NCBI RefSeq assembly: GCF_012584515.1
Contig: NZ_CP051461.1
Coordinates: forward strand, 1,607,501 to 1,671,500
Source of the DNA: Polaromonas vacuolata
GTDB lineage: Bacteria; Pseudomonadota; Gammaproteobacteria; Burkholderiales; Burkholderiaceae_C
Length of the DNA: 64,000 nucleotides
Direction: 5' to 3'
Shown one piece after another: positions 31,480-39,904 of the stretch. A program made the position numbers and the translations under genes. The notes beneath the pieces were generated by a model. The model saw nothing but the letters and a program-made list of their open reading frames with translations, had not been told where the DNA came from and did no database searches. Every line of letters begins with the position of its first letter. The first letter of the stretch is position 1.

Positions 31480-32567
31480 GCGGATTCAAGCTTGAAGTGC
31501 AACCGTATGCTGATAGGACTCTAACTGTTCCATAAAAACCTGATGCGGCGTTCGATACCCTAAACATTTTCTAGGACGATGATTGAGCCTGTGCATCGCT
31601 AAAGCAATGTCATCGTCGGTTATGCAATTAAAGCGCATCCCCTTTGGGAAAAACTGGCGAATCAAACCGTTCATATTCTCGTTCGCCCCACGCTCCCACG
31701 AGGCGTATGGATGGGCGAAAAAGAAATCTGCACTCAGCGCAGAAGCTATTCGTTCATGCTGGGCAAATTCCTTGCCGTTATCAGTCGTGAGAGTGTGCAC
31801 GCAATGAGCGAACGGTTTGAGTAAAGTGATTAACGCGTCCCCTACGGCTTGCGCTGTTTTGAATGGCACGTGGAAAATTATTGAATAGCGAGAGACACGC
31901 TCATTAATCGTCACTAGTGCTTGCTTCTGCCCGGCACCAATCACCAGATCAGCCTCCCAGTCGCCAAAGCGCGCACGCTCAAGCACGATGTCGGGTCGCA
32001 GTTCTATTGAGACCTGGTGAGAGATGGTGCCGCGCCGTTCACGGCCACTGCTGCGTTTTTTTTCGCGTCTTCTGGCAACGCAGTGTTTTATGCAAGGTGC
32101 CGCCCGCGCGTTTGTCAGCGTAGATGTACTGGTAAATGCTCTCATAGCTAACACCGGGTTGGTGGCTAGCTTCGAGGTGGCCGCTGATTTGCTCGGGGCT
32201 CCAAGCCTCAGCCAACTTTTCCTCCACTACAGCCCATGTCGAGTCAGCAACTCTAGGACTATTGGCGCAGGCAAGTCTACGTTCTTGGGCTTTGTCATTT
32301 GCCTGCTTAGGGCGATAGCCTCGTAGACCGCGGTTACGACGCAACTCACGGCTGATGCTCGATTTATCACGGTCCATCATTTTTGCAATTTCACTTTGAT
32401 TGAAGTTTGCTTTGACGAGGATTGCAATCTGGTAACGTTCGTCACGGGTGAGGTGTGTGTAAATCATTCTGGGCAACTTTGACTTGGTAGTCGGGAAGCT
32501 TGGATGCTCTCACATCTCACCCACCCGTACGGTTAATTTCAAAGTTGCACTTCAGACTTGAATCCGC
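31480..32567 (-). mobile_element. IS30-family element, copy 1 (transposase frameshifted)
   Basis: A 1,088-bp element bounded by imperfect 24-bp inverted repeats at 31480-31503 and 32544-32567 (22 of 24 match). Its sequence is close to the copy at 58083-59169. I could not find a convincing target duplication at the ends. The element is inserted between MltB and the effector gene, with the transposase reading toward the effector. Confidence 0.9.
31486..32476 (-). pseudogene. IS30 transposase, interrupted by +1 frameshift
   Basis: The reading frame is in two overlapping parts (N-terminal 32039-32476, C-terminal 31486-32154). The break is at a run of eight T (32056-32063 on the plus strand), whereas the second copy has seven and is open throughout. 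The N-terminal helix-turn-helix and the DDE catalytic part (FGDWEADLVIG, TTDNGKEF, ANENMNGLIRQFFPKG) are both still readable. Slippage in the A8 run could restore the frame at some frequency. Confidence 0.88.
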
Positions 32568-32871
32568 GACTTTAATCTTTGTGAAAATTATTGTGAAAAC
32601 TTTGTCACAAACTTTGCGTCAAAGTTCATCTTTATGCTTACTCAATGGCTAGCTGAGACGGCAGCTTCGATGAAGCGGTTAGTCATCACGATAATGTTCA
32701 TACCAATACTCGCGTCAATGTTTGCCTAATTGTTTAATCAAGCATTTTTTGAATGGTTTCAATTTCAAACTATCAAAGCGAATCAAAAATCGTGCGGCTG
32801 TGTATACGGTTAAGTACTCGCAACAGCGCAATAGTGATTTTTTAAAACCTGTTGCTTAACCAGCGCTAGAG
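32568..32871. other. Intergenic region between IS30 copy 1 and mltB
   Basis: About 300 bases, AT-rich, with several GTGAAAA- and CTTTG-type short repeats near 32578-32630. No gene or terminator with a U-tract was recognised, nor a TTCG-N16-TTCG box of hrp genes on either strand. Confidence 0.5.
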
Positions 32872-33999
32872 TTAATTTCCTGCTGAATTTCTTTTGCGAC
32901 TGACTTCTTGTCCTAATTCCAGCACTGCCATAGCGTAATAGCTACTCCAGTTGTAGCGTGTGATGACGTAGAAGTTTTCTGTGCCGGCAACGTATTGCGC
33001 GGGGTCCGCGCCGTTGAGTAGCTCGACCAGTGCCAGTGGTCCTTGATGCTGTAAGGCTTGGCCTTCTAACACCGCGCCTTTGGCGCCAAAGCTGGCAACG
33101 CTAAAAGTGGGCAATATGTCTGGCGCCATCAGCGTGTCCATGTCCAAAATACTGGTGTCAAAGCGCACCGGGTAATAAGCTGGCATGCCGGTTTTCCAAC
33201 CAAAGGATTTGAAGTAGTTGGCAACTGAGCCGATGGCGTCGGCTGGGCTGAGTAAATCAATCTGACCATCCGCGTCAAAGTCAACTGCGTATTTATTGAT
33301 GCTAGTGGGCATGAATTGCGGCATGCCCATCGCACCTGCGTAGCTTCCTAGTTGATCGAATGGGCTTGCGTTGCGCCGGTTTTGCAGGCTTAAAAATTGC
33401 TCTAACTCACCTTTAAAGTAAGCACTGCGCTCGGCTGCGCGCGGGTGGCTTTGAGGAAAATCAAAGGCCAAGGTTGTGAGTGCATCTATGACACGAAAGC
33501 TGCCGGTATTGCCGCCGTAAATAGTTTCTACGCCGAGAATTCCCACAATGATTTCAGCTGGCACGCCATACTCTTTTTCTGCACGCATTAAGCTCGCTTG
33601 GTTGTCATTCCAAAACGCCACACCGGCCCGAATTCGACCCGGATTTATAAAGCGTCCACGGTAGGCATTCCAGTTTTTTACAAATGGCTTGGTTGCCGGT
33701 TGCATCAAGCTTGAGATGCGTTCCACATTACGTGCACCGCCTATTGCGCTACGAACCCAAGCCGGATCTAAGTCGCGCCTAGCTGCCATTTCGTCGGCAA
33801 ACGCCATAGCGTCTGGGCGCTCTGCATAAAACGGTGAGAGGTCTTGTTTTTGCGATTTGCTGGCAGCGCTGGATACTGGTTTTTTTTGCACTGCGTAGCC
33901 GCTAATGCTACCCGTGAGTGTGACGGCAAGCGCAAGGGCGCAACGGCTTAGAAGTCTTGCAGTCGGTTTAATTCGATTCATCAGATTGAGATTTTTCAT
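32872..33999 (-). CDS. MltB-like lytic murein transglycosylase
   Basis: Periplasmic enzyme that cleaves peptidoglycan glycan strands with formation of 1,6-anhydromuramic acid. The 375-aa protein has an N-terminal signal-like hydrophobic segment (LALAVTLTGSISGYA) and the catalytic glutamate at Glu158 in GVETIYGGN. Further signatures are GAMGMPQFMPTSINKYAVDF and ANYFKSFGW. There is no clear lipobox, so it may be soluble. It is the last gene of the MoxR-DUF58-TgpA operon, starting 9 nt after TgpA. Confidence 0.9.
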   Translation of the reverse strand: MKNLNLMNRIKPTARLLSRCALALAVTLTGSISGYAVQKKPVSSAASKSQKQDLSPFYAERPDAMAFADEMAARRDLDPAWVRSAIGGARNVERISSLMQPATKPFVKNWNAYRGRFINPGRIRAGVAFWNDNQASLMRAEKEYGVPAEIIVGILGVETIYGGNTGSFRVIDALTTLAFDFPQSHPRAAERSAYFKGELEQFLSLQNRRNASPFDQLGSYAGAMGMPQFMPTSINKYAVDFDADGQIDLLSPADAIGSVANYFKSFGWKTGMPAYYPVRFDTSILDMDTLMAPDILPTFSVASFGAKGAVLEGQALQHQGPLALVELLNGADPAQYVAGTENFYVITRYNWSSYYAMAVLELGQEVSRKRNSAGN

Positions 34000-34007
34000 T
34001 CAGCTCG

Positions 34008-36098
34008 TTAGTTTGGTTTGCGGTCGGATTGAGATTTTTTTGTTGGCCATTGCAGTTGTTTAAATTGCTGGTTAAGTTGTCTTATCTCGCGTTTTTTTTG
34101 TAATTTGGTTGTTGTGCTGCTGGCGCTGGCGTAGCGCTGACTTTCTAGCTTTATCAGCCAGTCGTAAATCGCTTTGATGCTGGCTTCTTTTATGTCGCGC
34201 TGAGATTTTAAAGTTTCAGCTAATTGACGTGGGCTTGCTCTTTGGTTGCGGCTGTCGTAAATGCCGGCTTTGCGTAAGCGTTGTTGCGCTTTTCTTAGCA
34301 GATGTAGCCAGCTATCTTGAGCACCGCGGTATCGCTGCGCCCAGCCAGCAGCTAGTGCGCTAACTAGCAGCACAATCGCCATCAACAGGTAACCGAGGTC
34401 TTCCCAACTTGGTGATTTAAAACCTAAATTTTTTAAGATGTCTAACTGCTTGCTCTGGGTGTAATTCAACACCCATTGATTCCAACCGTTATTTAAGGCG
34501 TCCCAGCCGGCGCGCAATTGCCGCTGCAGGTCTGGGCTTAAATTGCTCAGTGTTTGTGCCACCACGCCGCGTGGCGCAATCAGTCTCTGGAATGCGCCGG
34601 TGCGGCCCGGTGCGACTGCCGAGGTTGGGTCTACTCGAGCCCAACCATTGCCCTCAAGCCAGACTTCGGCCCATGCATGGGCATCGCTTTGGCGCACTAC
34701 CCAATAGTCGTCCACGCTGTTTTGCTCGCCGCCTTGGTAGCCGGTAACTATGCGTGCCGGTACATCCAGCGCACGCATAAGCAGTACAAAGGCTGAAGCA
34801 ATGTGCTCGCAAAACCCCAGCTTGCGGTCAAACCAGAATTCGTCGGCGCTGTTGGTACCGTAAACACCGGGCTCTAAGCTGTAGCTGTAGCCACCGGTGC
34901 GTAATTTATCCATCACTAGGTCAACGAGCTCAGCGTTGCCTGCCGCACGAAAGCGTGGATCGCTGCGTATTTGTTTGGCTAGCGCTAGCGTGCGTGGATT
35001 AAAGCCAGGCGGCAGATTTAGCGCTGGCCGTAGGCCGGGTGTAAAGGTGGTCGGCCCGTGTTGAAAACGCGCATAGCTTTGCGCTTTGTAGCGCACCAAG
35101 TCGGTAATTGGGCGGTTAAGCTGCCACTGCAGGTCGCTTTGCATGCGCGCTTTGATGCCGCTTAACTGCGGCGGCTCAATCGCCGCGTCCATCAGTAGCA
35201 ACCAAGGCTGATTGTTGGGCTCTAAAGTGACTTCATAGTTAATCGGAGCGCCAAACACCTTGAGGTTTGAGGTCTCGCTAAAGCGAGATTCAAACTCTAA
35301 ATGTGAGGCTTGCCATCTTCGGCCATCAAAGTGAGTCATCACCGGCCCGCGAAAATACAAGTTTTGTCGCGGCGGTATGCGGCCATTTTCAAAGTGGATG
35401 CGCATGGCTATGCTCTCGTCCAACGCTAGGCTGGCGATATTGCCCACCATCATGCTGGCGCTCAAGCCGCTGCGTCCGGTCATGGCGTCGTTGGGTAGTC
35501 CCCACAGGGGTGACATTCGAGGAAACAGTAAAAACAGCAAGACCATGATGGGCATACCCATCAAAGTCATAAAGCCGGCGCTGCGCGCTGCCGCTAACAG
35601 GGGTGGACGTCCCACCGGCATGTGCGCATTAACCAGCGCGGTGAGAAGACCCAGTAGGCCTATCAGCATAGTGATGGCGCTAAAAATTGTCTGTGAATAA
35701 AAAGAGTTGCTCAATAAACAGAAAAAACCAAGAAATGAGACTACAAAAGCATCGCGGCGTGCTCGTAACTCCAGTGTTTTGAGTGTTAGCAACACCACCA
35801 GCAGTGTCACGCCAGCATCACGCCCGAGGAGAGTGTTGTAACTAATTAAGGTTGACCCCAATGTCACTGCCATCAGTGCTAGCAACCACCAACGACTGGG
35901 CAGTGGTCTTGCGGTCCAAGCAAGAATGCCGCGCCAGATCAGCACGGCAAGCGCCAGCAAGGTACACCAAAGTGGCAGATGTGCGGCTTGCGGTATTACC
36001 AGCCAGGCGATCACTAATAGCAAAAACAAGGTGTCGCGGCTGTTTCTTGGCAGGGCGTTGATTACCCTAAAGACTTTAGGCGTTGCTAGGCTCAGCAT
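34008..36098 (-). CDS. tgpA: TgpA-type membrane transglutaminase-like protein
   Basis: A 696-aa membrane protein. Several N-terminal helices are followed by a periplasmic transglutaminase-like domain with Cys (GFCEHIASAFVLLMRAL), His (QSDAHAWAEVWL) and Asp (ARVDPTS), then a C-terminal helix and a basic tail. The TgpA family has been linked to essential periplasmic functions in Pseudomonas. It overlaps the DUF58 gene by 7 nt, and the operon order MoxR-DUF58-TgpA is widely conserved. Confidence 0.9.
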   Translation of the reverse strand: MLSLATPKVFRVINALPRNSRDTLFLLLVIAWLVIPQAAHLPLWCTLLALAVLIWRGILAWTARPLPSRWWLLALMAVTLGSTLISYNTLLGRDAGVTLLVVLLTLKTLELRARRDAFVVSFLGFFCLLSNSFYSQTIFSAITMLIGLLGLLTALVNAHMPVGRPPLLAAARSAGFMTLMGMPIMVLLFLLFPRMSPLWGLPNDAMTGRSGLSASMMVGNIASLALDESIAMRIHFENGRIPPRQNLYFRGPVMTHFDGRRWQASHLEFESRFSETSNLKVFGAPINYEVTLEPNNQPWLLLMDAAIEPPQLSGIKARMQSDLQWQLNRPITDLVRYKAQSYARFQHGPTTFTPGLRPALNLPPGFNPRTLALAKQIRSDPRFRAAGNAELVDLVMDKLRTGGYSYSLEPGVYGTNSADEFWFDRKLGFCEHIASAFVLLMRALDVPARIVTGYQGGEQNSVDDYWVVRQSDAHAWAEVWLEGNGWARVDPTSAVAPGRTGAFQRLIAPRGVVAQTLSNLSPDLQRQLRAGWDALNNGWNQWVLNYTQSKQLDILKNLGFKSPSWEDLGYLLMAIVLLVSALAAGWAQRYRGAQDSWLHLLRKAQQRLRKAGIYDSRNQRASPRQLAETLKSQRDIKEASIKAIYDWLIKLESQRYASASSTTTKLQKKREIRQLNQQFKQLQWPTKKSQSDRKPN

Positions 36099-37111
36099 AA
36101 AGCCAGCGCCTCTAGGCAGCGCCGTTGCTGGGTTAAACCAGCTGCTGGACTAATGTCTAAACCCGGTAGGCGCAGACCATAGCTAAGCCCCTGTGCTTGT
36201 GCCTCCAACACCCAGGCGCAAAGTCTAGAGATACGCGCCTCTGTGCTTAGCGTACCGGTTTGGTTGATATCTAAGTAAAGCTCTTTTTGTGCGTTTGGCT
36301 GCGCTATGCGCACTACCAAAGCATCACCTGATTGATCTGCTTTGGCAGCTTTTTTCCAGATCACTTGCTTGAGCGGATCGCCGCGTCTGTAACTGCGAAT
36401 CGCGCCCCAGTCAGCACTGTTTTGCGCTTGCTCTGCGTGCCTGTTTTCTGCGCTGACCATGTCTGTGGACAAAGGCAAAGGCGGGGGATTGGCTTCAGGC
36501 CGTGGATAAATCATGACCTGTGCGGCTGGACGCCAGTAGGCCCAAACTTTAACGCTGCCCAGTGGGTAGCGGGTCTCTATGGTCACGCTTGGTAGGCGCT
36601 GCAGACCGCGCTGCTGGGTCGTAAATGTCAGTTGCAACGAGCAGCTGCCTTGGGCCGGGACATCGGTGCAGAGCTCTGTCTTGACGAGTGTATTTTTTGA
36701 TTTTTGTGATTGCTTTATAGCAAGAATTAACGCGTAGCGAACGCTTTTGTCAGGGTTGTGAAGGCGTATGTCCATGGCAACTGGACTACCGGCAAATTGC
36801 GCAGTTGGCGAGCCTAAATCCATCACCAGTCCGCGCAAAGTGTTGTGAGCCATGAACATGCCAACTAGCGCACTGCCGGCGAGCGAGAAAGTCAGCACAT
36901 AGCCCAGACTTAACTGGTAGTTGATGGAGGCAATTAGCAGCGTGACGAGTGTCGCTACAAGCATCAGTCCCGGGCCAGTGGGCAGTATGTAGACATTGTG
37001 TTGGGTTAGTTTTATCTGATCAGCAAGTGGCAATCTGGCTTGCCACCAGGCCTGATAGCGGCGCCTTATAAAAGCCAGAAAAATGGCTTGGGGGTTGGGT
37101 AGTTGGGGCAC
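36092..37111 (-). CDS. DUF58 domain protein
   Basis: A 339-aa protein with two N-terminal membrane helices followed by the DUF58 domain, which has a von Willebrand-like fold. The typical segment DWGAIRSYRRGDPLKQVIWK is clear. The start is a GTG at 37111. It is coupled to MoxR upstream and TgpA downstream (7-nt overlap). MoxR-DUF58 pairs are thought to act in chaperone-like assembly of membrane or periplasmic complexes. Confidence 0.9.
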   Translation of the reverse strand: MPQLPNPQAIFLAFIRRRYQAWWQARLPLADQIKLTQHNVYILPTGPGLMLVATLVTLLIASINYQLSLGYVLTFSLAGSALVGMFMAHNTLRGLVMDLGSPTAQFAGSPVAMDIRLHNPDKSVRYALILAIKQSQKSKNTLVKTELCTDVPAQGSCSLQLTFTTQQRGLQRLPSVTIETRYPLGSVKVWAYWRPAAQVMIYPRPEANPPPLPLSTDMVSAENRHAEQAQNSADWGAIRSYRRGDPLKQVIWKKAAKADQSGDALVVRIAQPNAQKELYLDINQTGTLSTEARISRLCAWVLEAQAQGLSYGLRLPGLDISPAAGLTQQRRCLEALALC

Positions 37112-37162
37112 AAAAGCAGCAACAAAGGTTTGGTTCGGCGTTTCAGGATTATTTGATCTTAC

Positions 37163-38083
37163 TCAAGGCAGTGGTACAGCGTTGAGCATTGCGCTCACCT
37201 GTTCAAGCGAGCCGCGTCCTGCCAGACTCACCGGCTGCAAGCGGTGGGCCGTGGTTTGCGGCAGTATGTCGCAAATGTCGTCGGGTGCGACATAGTCGCG
37301 GCCGCTTAAAAATGCATGTGCCTTGGCTGCGCGCAGCACCGCAATGCCGGCGCGTGGACTCAGGCCTTGGACAAACCAGCGGCCGGATCGACTCGCTTCC
37401 AACAAGTCCTGCACGTAGTTGAGCAGCGGCTCGGCTGCATGCACTTGGCTAACTTGTTGCTGTAAGTTGATTAATTCACTGGGGCTTAGCATGGGCTGGA
37501 GCTGGGCCAGCATTTCTCGCCGGTCTTGGCCTCTGAGTAGTTCTCGCTCTGCCGCACGATCCGGATAACCCAATGAGATGCGCATGTGAAAACGGTCAAG
37601 CTGTGACTCGGGTAGCGCGTAAGTGCCTATCTGGTCATGCGGGTTTTGGGTGGCGATCACAAAAAAAGGTATTGGCAAAATGCGCGTCTCGCCTTCGACT
37701 GTGACCTGTTTTTCCTCCATCGCTTCTAACAGTGCGCTTTGAGTGCGGGGGCTGGCGCGATTGATCTCGTCGGCCAGCAATACTTGGGCAAAAATGGGTC
37801 CGGGATGAAACACGAAGCTTTCTTTTTGCCTTTCATAAACCGATACACCCGATAAGTCGCTGGGCATGAGGTCTGCCGTAAACTGCACGCGCGAAAAGTC
37901 CAAGCCAAATGCGCGCGACAATGCATGTGCTAGCGTGGTTTTTCCAACGCCTGGAACGTCTTCAATTAACAAATGTCCACCGGCGAGGAGGCAGGCGACG
38001 CAGTCCTGAACCTGAGCCGGTTTTCCAACAATCACCGTGTTGAGTTGACTTATTAGCGCCTGAAGTTTTTCTTTGACGTTCAT
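37163..38083 (-). CDS. MoxR-family AAA+ ATPase
   Basis: A 306-aa AAA+ ATPase. Walker A is GVGKTTLAHAL within LIEDVPGVGKT, Walker B is LLADEINRASPRTQSALLEA, and sensor motifs (FFVIATQNPHDQIGTYALPESQLDRF) follow. MoxR proteins act with DUF58 partners, here the next gene. The start at 38083 lies opposite the divergent amidohydrolase gene; the true divergent spacing is about 31 bp. Confidence 0.93.
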   Translation of the reverse strand: MNVKEKLQALISQLNTVIVGKPAQVQDCVACLLAGGHLLIEDVPGVGKTTLAHALSRAFGLDFSRVQFTADLMPSDLSGVSVYERQKESFVFHPGPIFAQVLLADEINRASPRTQSALLEAMEEKQVTVEGETRILPIPFFVIATQNPHDQIGTYALPESQLDRFHMRISLGYPDRAAERELLRGQDRREMLAQLQPMLSPSELINLQQQVSQVHAAEPLLNYVQDLLEASRSGRWFVQGLSPRAGIAVLRAAKAHAFLSGRDYVAPDDICDILPQTTAHRLQPVSLAGRGSLEQVSAMLNAVPLP

Positions 38084-38114
38084 GCTGTTAACCTTACCGC
38101 AAATTTTTTACGTT

Positions 38115-39071
38115 ATGAACGCAACTGGTTATTTCACACACAAAGATTGCCACTTGCACGAGATGGGCCCTGGCCACCCGGAGTGTCCAGAGCGGCTCTG
38201 CGCGATAGAGGATCGTTTGCTAGCCAGCGGAGTCCGCGATGTGCTGGCTATCCGCGATGCCGCGTTGGCCACCTCGGCTGATGTGTTGCTTGCGCACGAT
38301 GCGTCCTTGATTGCCTCTTTGAACGGCATGAGTGCGCGTTTATCTGAAGAGATTTTGGCCGGTGGCCCGAGTCATGCGCAGATAGACCCGGATACGCAAC
38401 TCAATGTTCACACCTTGAATGCTGCGCTACGTGCCTCGGGCGCAGTCATTGCCGCCACCGACGCAGTGATGGCTGGCGAGATCGAAAACGCTTTCTGCGC
38501 TGTCCGGCCACCCGGCCACCACGCTTGCCGTGACATGGCCATGGGTTTTTGCTTTTTCAACAATATTGCCATAGGTGCGCGGCATGCTTTAGAACGCCAC
38601 GGCCTTAAACGGGTGGCGATTGTTGACTTTGATGTGCACCACGGCAACGGCACGGAAAATATTCTCCAAGGTGATGAGCGGGTGTTAATGGTGAGTTTTT
38701 TTCAACACCCATTTTTCCCCTACAGTGGCACTGAGGACCCGGCGCCCAACATGCTCAACCTACCGGTGCCGGCGTATACCCGGGGCATGGATGTGCGTGA
38801 TTTGGTTGAGACATACTGGATTCCGCGCTTAGAGGAATTCAAACCCGAGATGATTTTTATCAGCGCTGGCTTTGATGCCCATAGAGACGATGATTTGGGT
38901 CAAATGGGTTTGGTTGAGCAAGACTTTGCCTGGATTACTCAGCGCGTCAAAGATGTGGCGCGGCGTCATGCCAAGGGCAGGATTGTGTCTTCACTAGAAG
39001 GCGGTTATGACTTGCCATCGCTGGCGCGAAGTGTAGAGGCGCATATTCGCGTTCTTGCCGATCTTTACTGA
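38115..39071 (+). CDS. Histone deacetylase-like amidohydrolase (class II type)
   Basis: Zinc-dependent deacetylase of the arginase/HDAC fold, 318 aa. The signatures are RPPGHHACRDMAMGFCFFN (charge-relay histidines), VDFDVHHGNGTENI, SAGFDAHRDDDLGQMGL (zinc ligands) and EGGYDL. Bacterial relatives act on acetylated polyamines, acetoin-related or unknown substrates. I took the ATG at 38115 rather than one at 38073, which lies inside the MoxR gene. It precedes the enoyl-CoA hydratase by 38 bp and may share its transcript. Confidence 0.92.
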   Translation: MNATGYFTHKDCHLHEMGPGHPECPERLCAIEDRLLASGVRDVLAIRDAALATSADVLLAHDASLIASLNGMSARLSEEILAGGPSHAQIDPDTQLNVHTLNAALRASGAVIAATDAVMAGEIENAFCAVRPPGHHACRDMAMGFCFFNNIAIGARHALERHGLKRVAIVDFDVHHGNGTENILQGDERVLMVSFFQHPFFPYSGTEDPAPNMLNLPVPAYTRGMDVRDLVETYWIPRLEEFKPEMIFISAGFDAHRDDDLGQMGLVEQDFAWITQRVKDVARRHAKGRIVSSLEGGYDLPSLARSVEAHIRVLADLY

Positions 39072-39109
39072 CCTTTTCGCCCCTTTTTTTATCAGTTCGA
39101 CTAAAAGCC

Positions 39110-39904
39110 ATGAACAACTTGAACCCCAAAGAGCCGGTGCTACTGCACAGCCAAACCCGGCATGGTCTGCACACCTTGATACTTAACAGTCCTAGTAGTT
39201 TTAATTCGCTGAGCGAAGAAATGCTGAGCGCTTTGCAAGTCGCGTTAGACAGCGTTGCCAAAGATGACGCTGCGCGAGTAGTGGTGATCGCGGCGGCAGG
39301 CAAGGCGTTTTGCGCCGGCCACAACCTCAAGCAAATGCTGGCTAAACCCGAGTTAGCCTATTACCAACAGCTTTTTGCCCAATGCACACGCATGATGCTG
39401 ACGATACAAAACCTGTCTGTACCCGTCATCGCCAAGGTTCAGGGGCTGGCAACTGCCGCAGGTTGTCAGTTGGTCGCGCAGTGCGATCTAGCCGTAGCCG
39501 CTGAGGGCGCAAGCTTTGGCGTGAACGGTATTGATGTGGGTCTTTTTTGCGCCACGCCTAGCGTGCCATTGGTACGCAACCTGCCGGCTAAGCAAGCCAT
39601 GGAGATGTTGTTGACCGGTGGCTTTATCAGCGCCGAGCAGGCCAAGGCGGGCGGTTTGGTCAACCGGGTTGTGCCCTTGTCTTTGTTGGACAGTGAAACC
39701 GACAAACTGGTAGAGGCCATTCTCGCCAAGCCACGCGCAGCCATTGCGATGGGTAAAGCCCTGTTTTACCGACAGCGCGAAACCGGTATTGAGGCAGCTT
39801 ATCAGCTCGCCGGCCAGTCCATGGCTTGCAACATGATGCATCCCGCAGCGCAAGAAGGCGTGCAAGCTTTTGTGCAAAAAAGGACACCGCAATGGCCGGT
39901 TTAA
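39110..39904 (+). CDS. Enoyl-CoA hydratase/isomerase family protein
   Basis: Crotonase-fold protein of 264 aa. The oxyanion-hole segment GKAFCAGHNLKQM and QGLATAAGCQLVAQCDLAVA are clear. The usual catalytic glutamate of hydratases at the second site is not obvious here (FGVNGIDVGLF has Asp instead), so it might act as another crotonase-family enzyme. Its stop overlaps the MscS start by 13 nt. Confidence 0.88.
   Translation: MNNLNPKEPVLLHSQTRHGLHTLILNSPSSFNSLSEEMLSALQVALDSVAKDDAARVVVIAAAGKAFCAGHNLKQMLAKPELAYYQQLFAQCTRMMLTIQNLSVPVIAKVQGLATAAGCQLVAQCDLAVAAEGASFGVNGIDVGLFCATPSVPLVRNLPAKQAMEMLLTGGFISAEQAKAGGLVNRVVPLSLLDSETDKLVEAILAKPRAAIAMGKALFYRQRETGIEAAYQLAGQSMACNMMHPAAQEGVQAFVQKRTPQWPV

Noticed and set aside
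32568..32871. Hrp-type (TTCG-N16-TTCG) promoter box for the effector gene
   Set aside because: No pair of TTCG/CGAA elements with the right spacing was found here or in the 39-bp leader.
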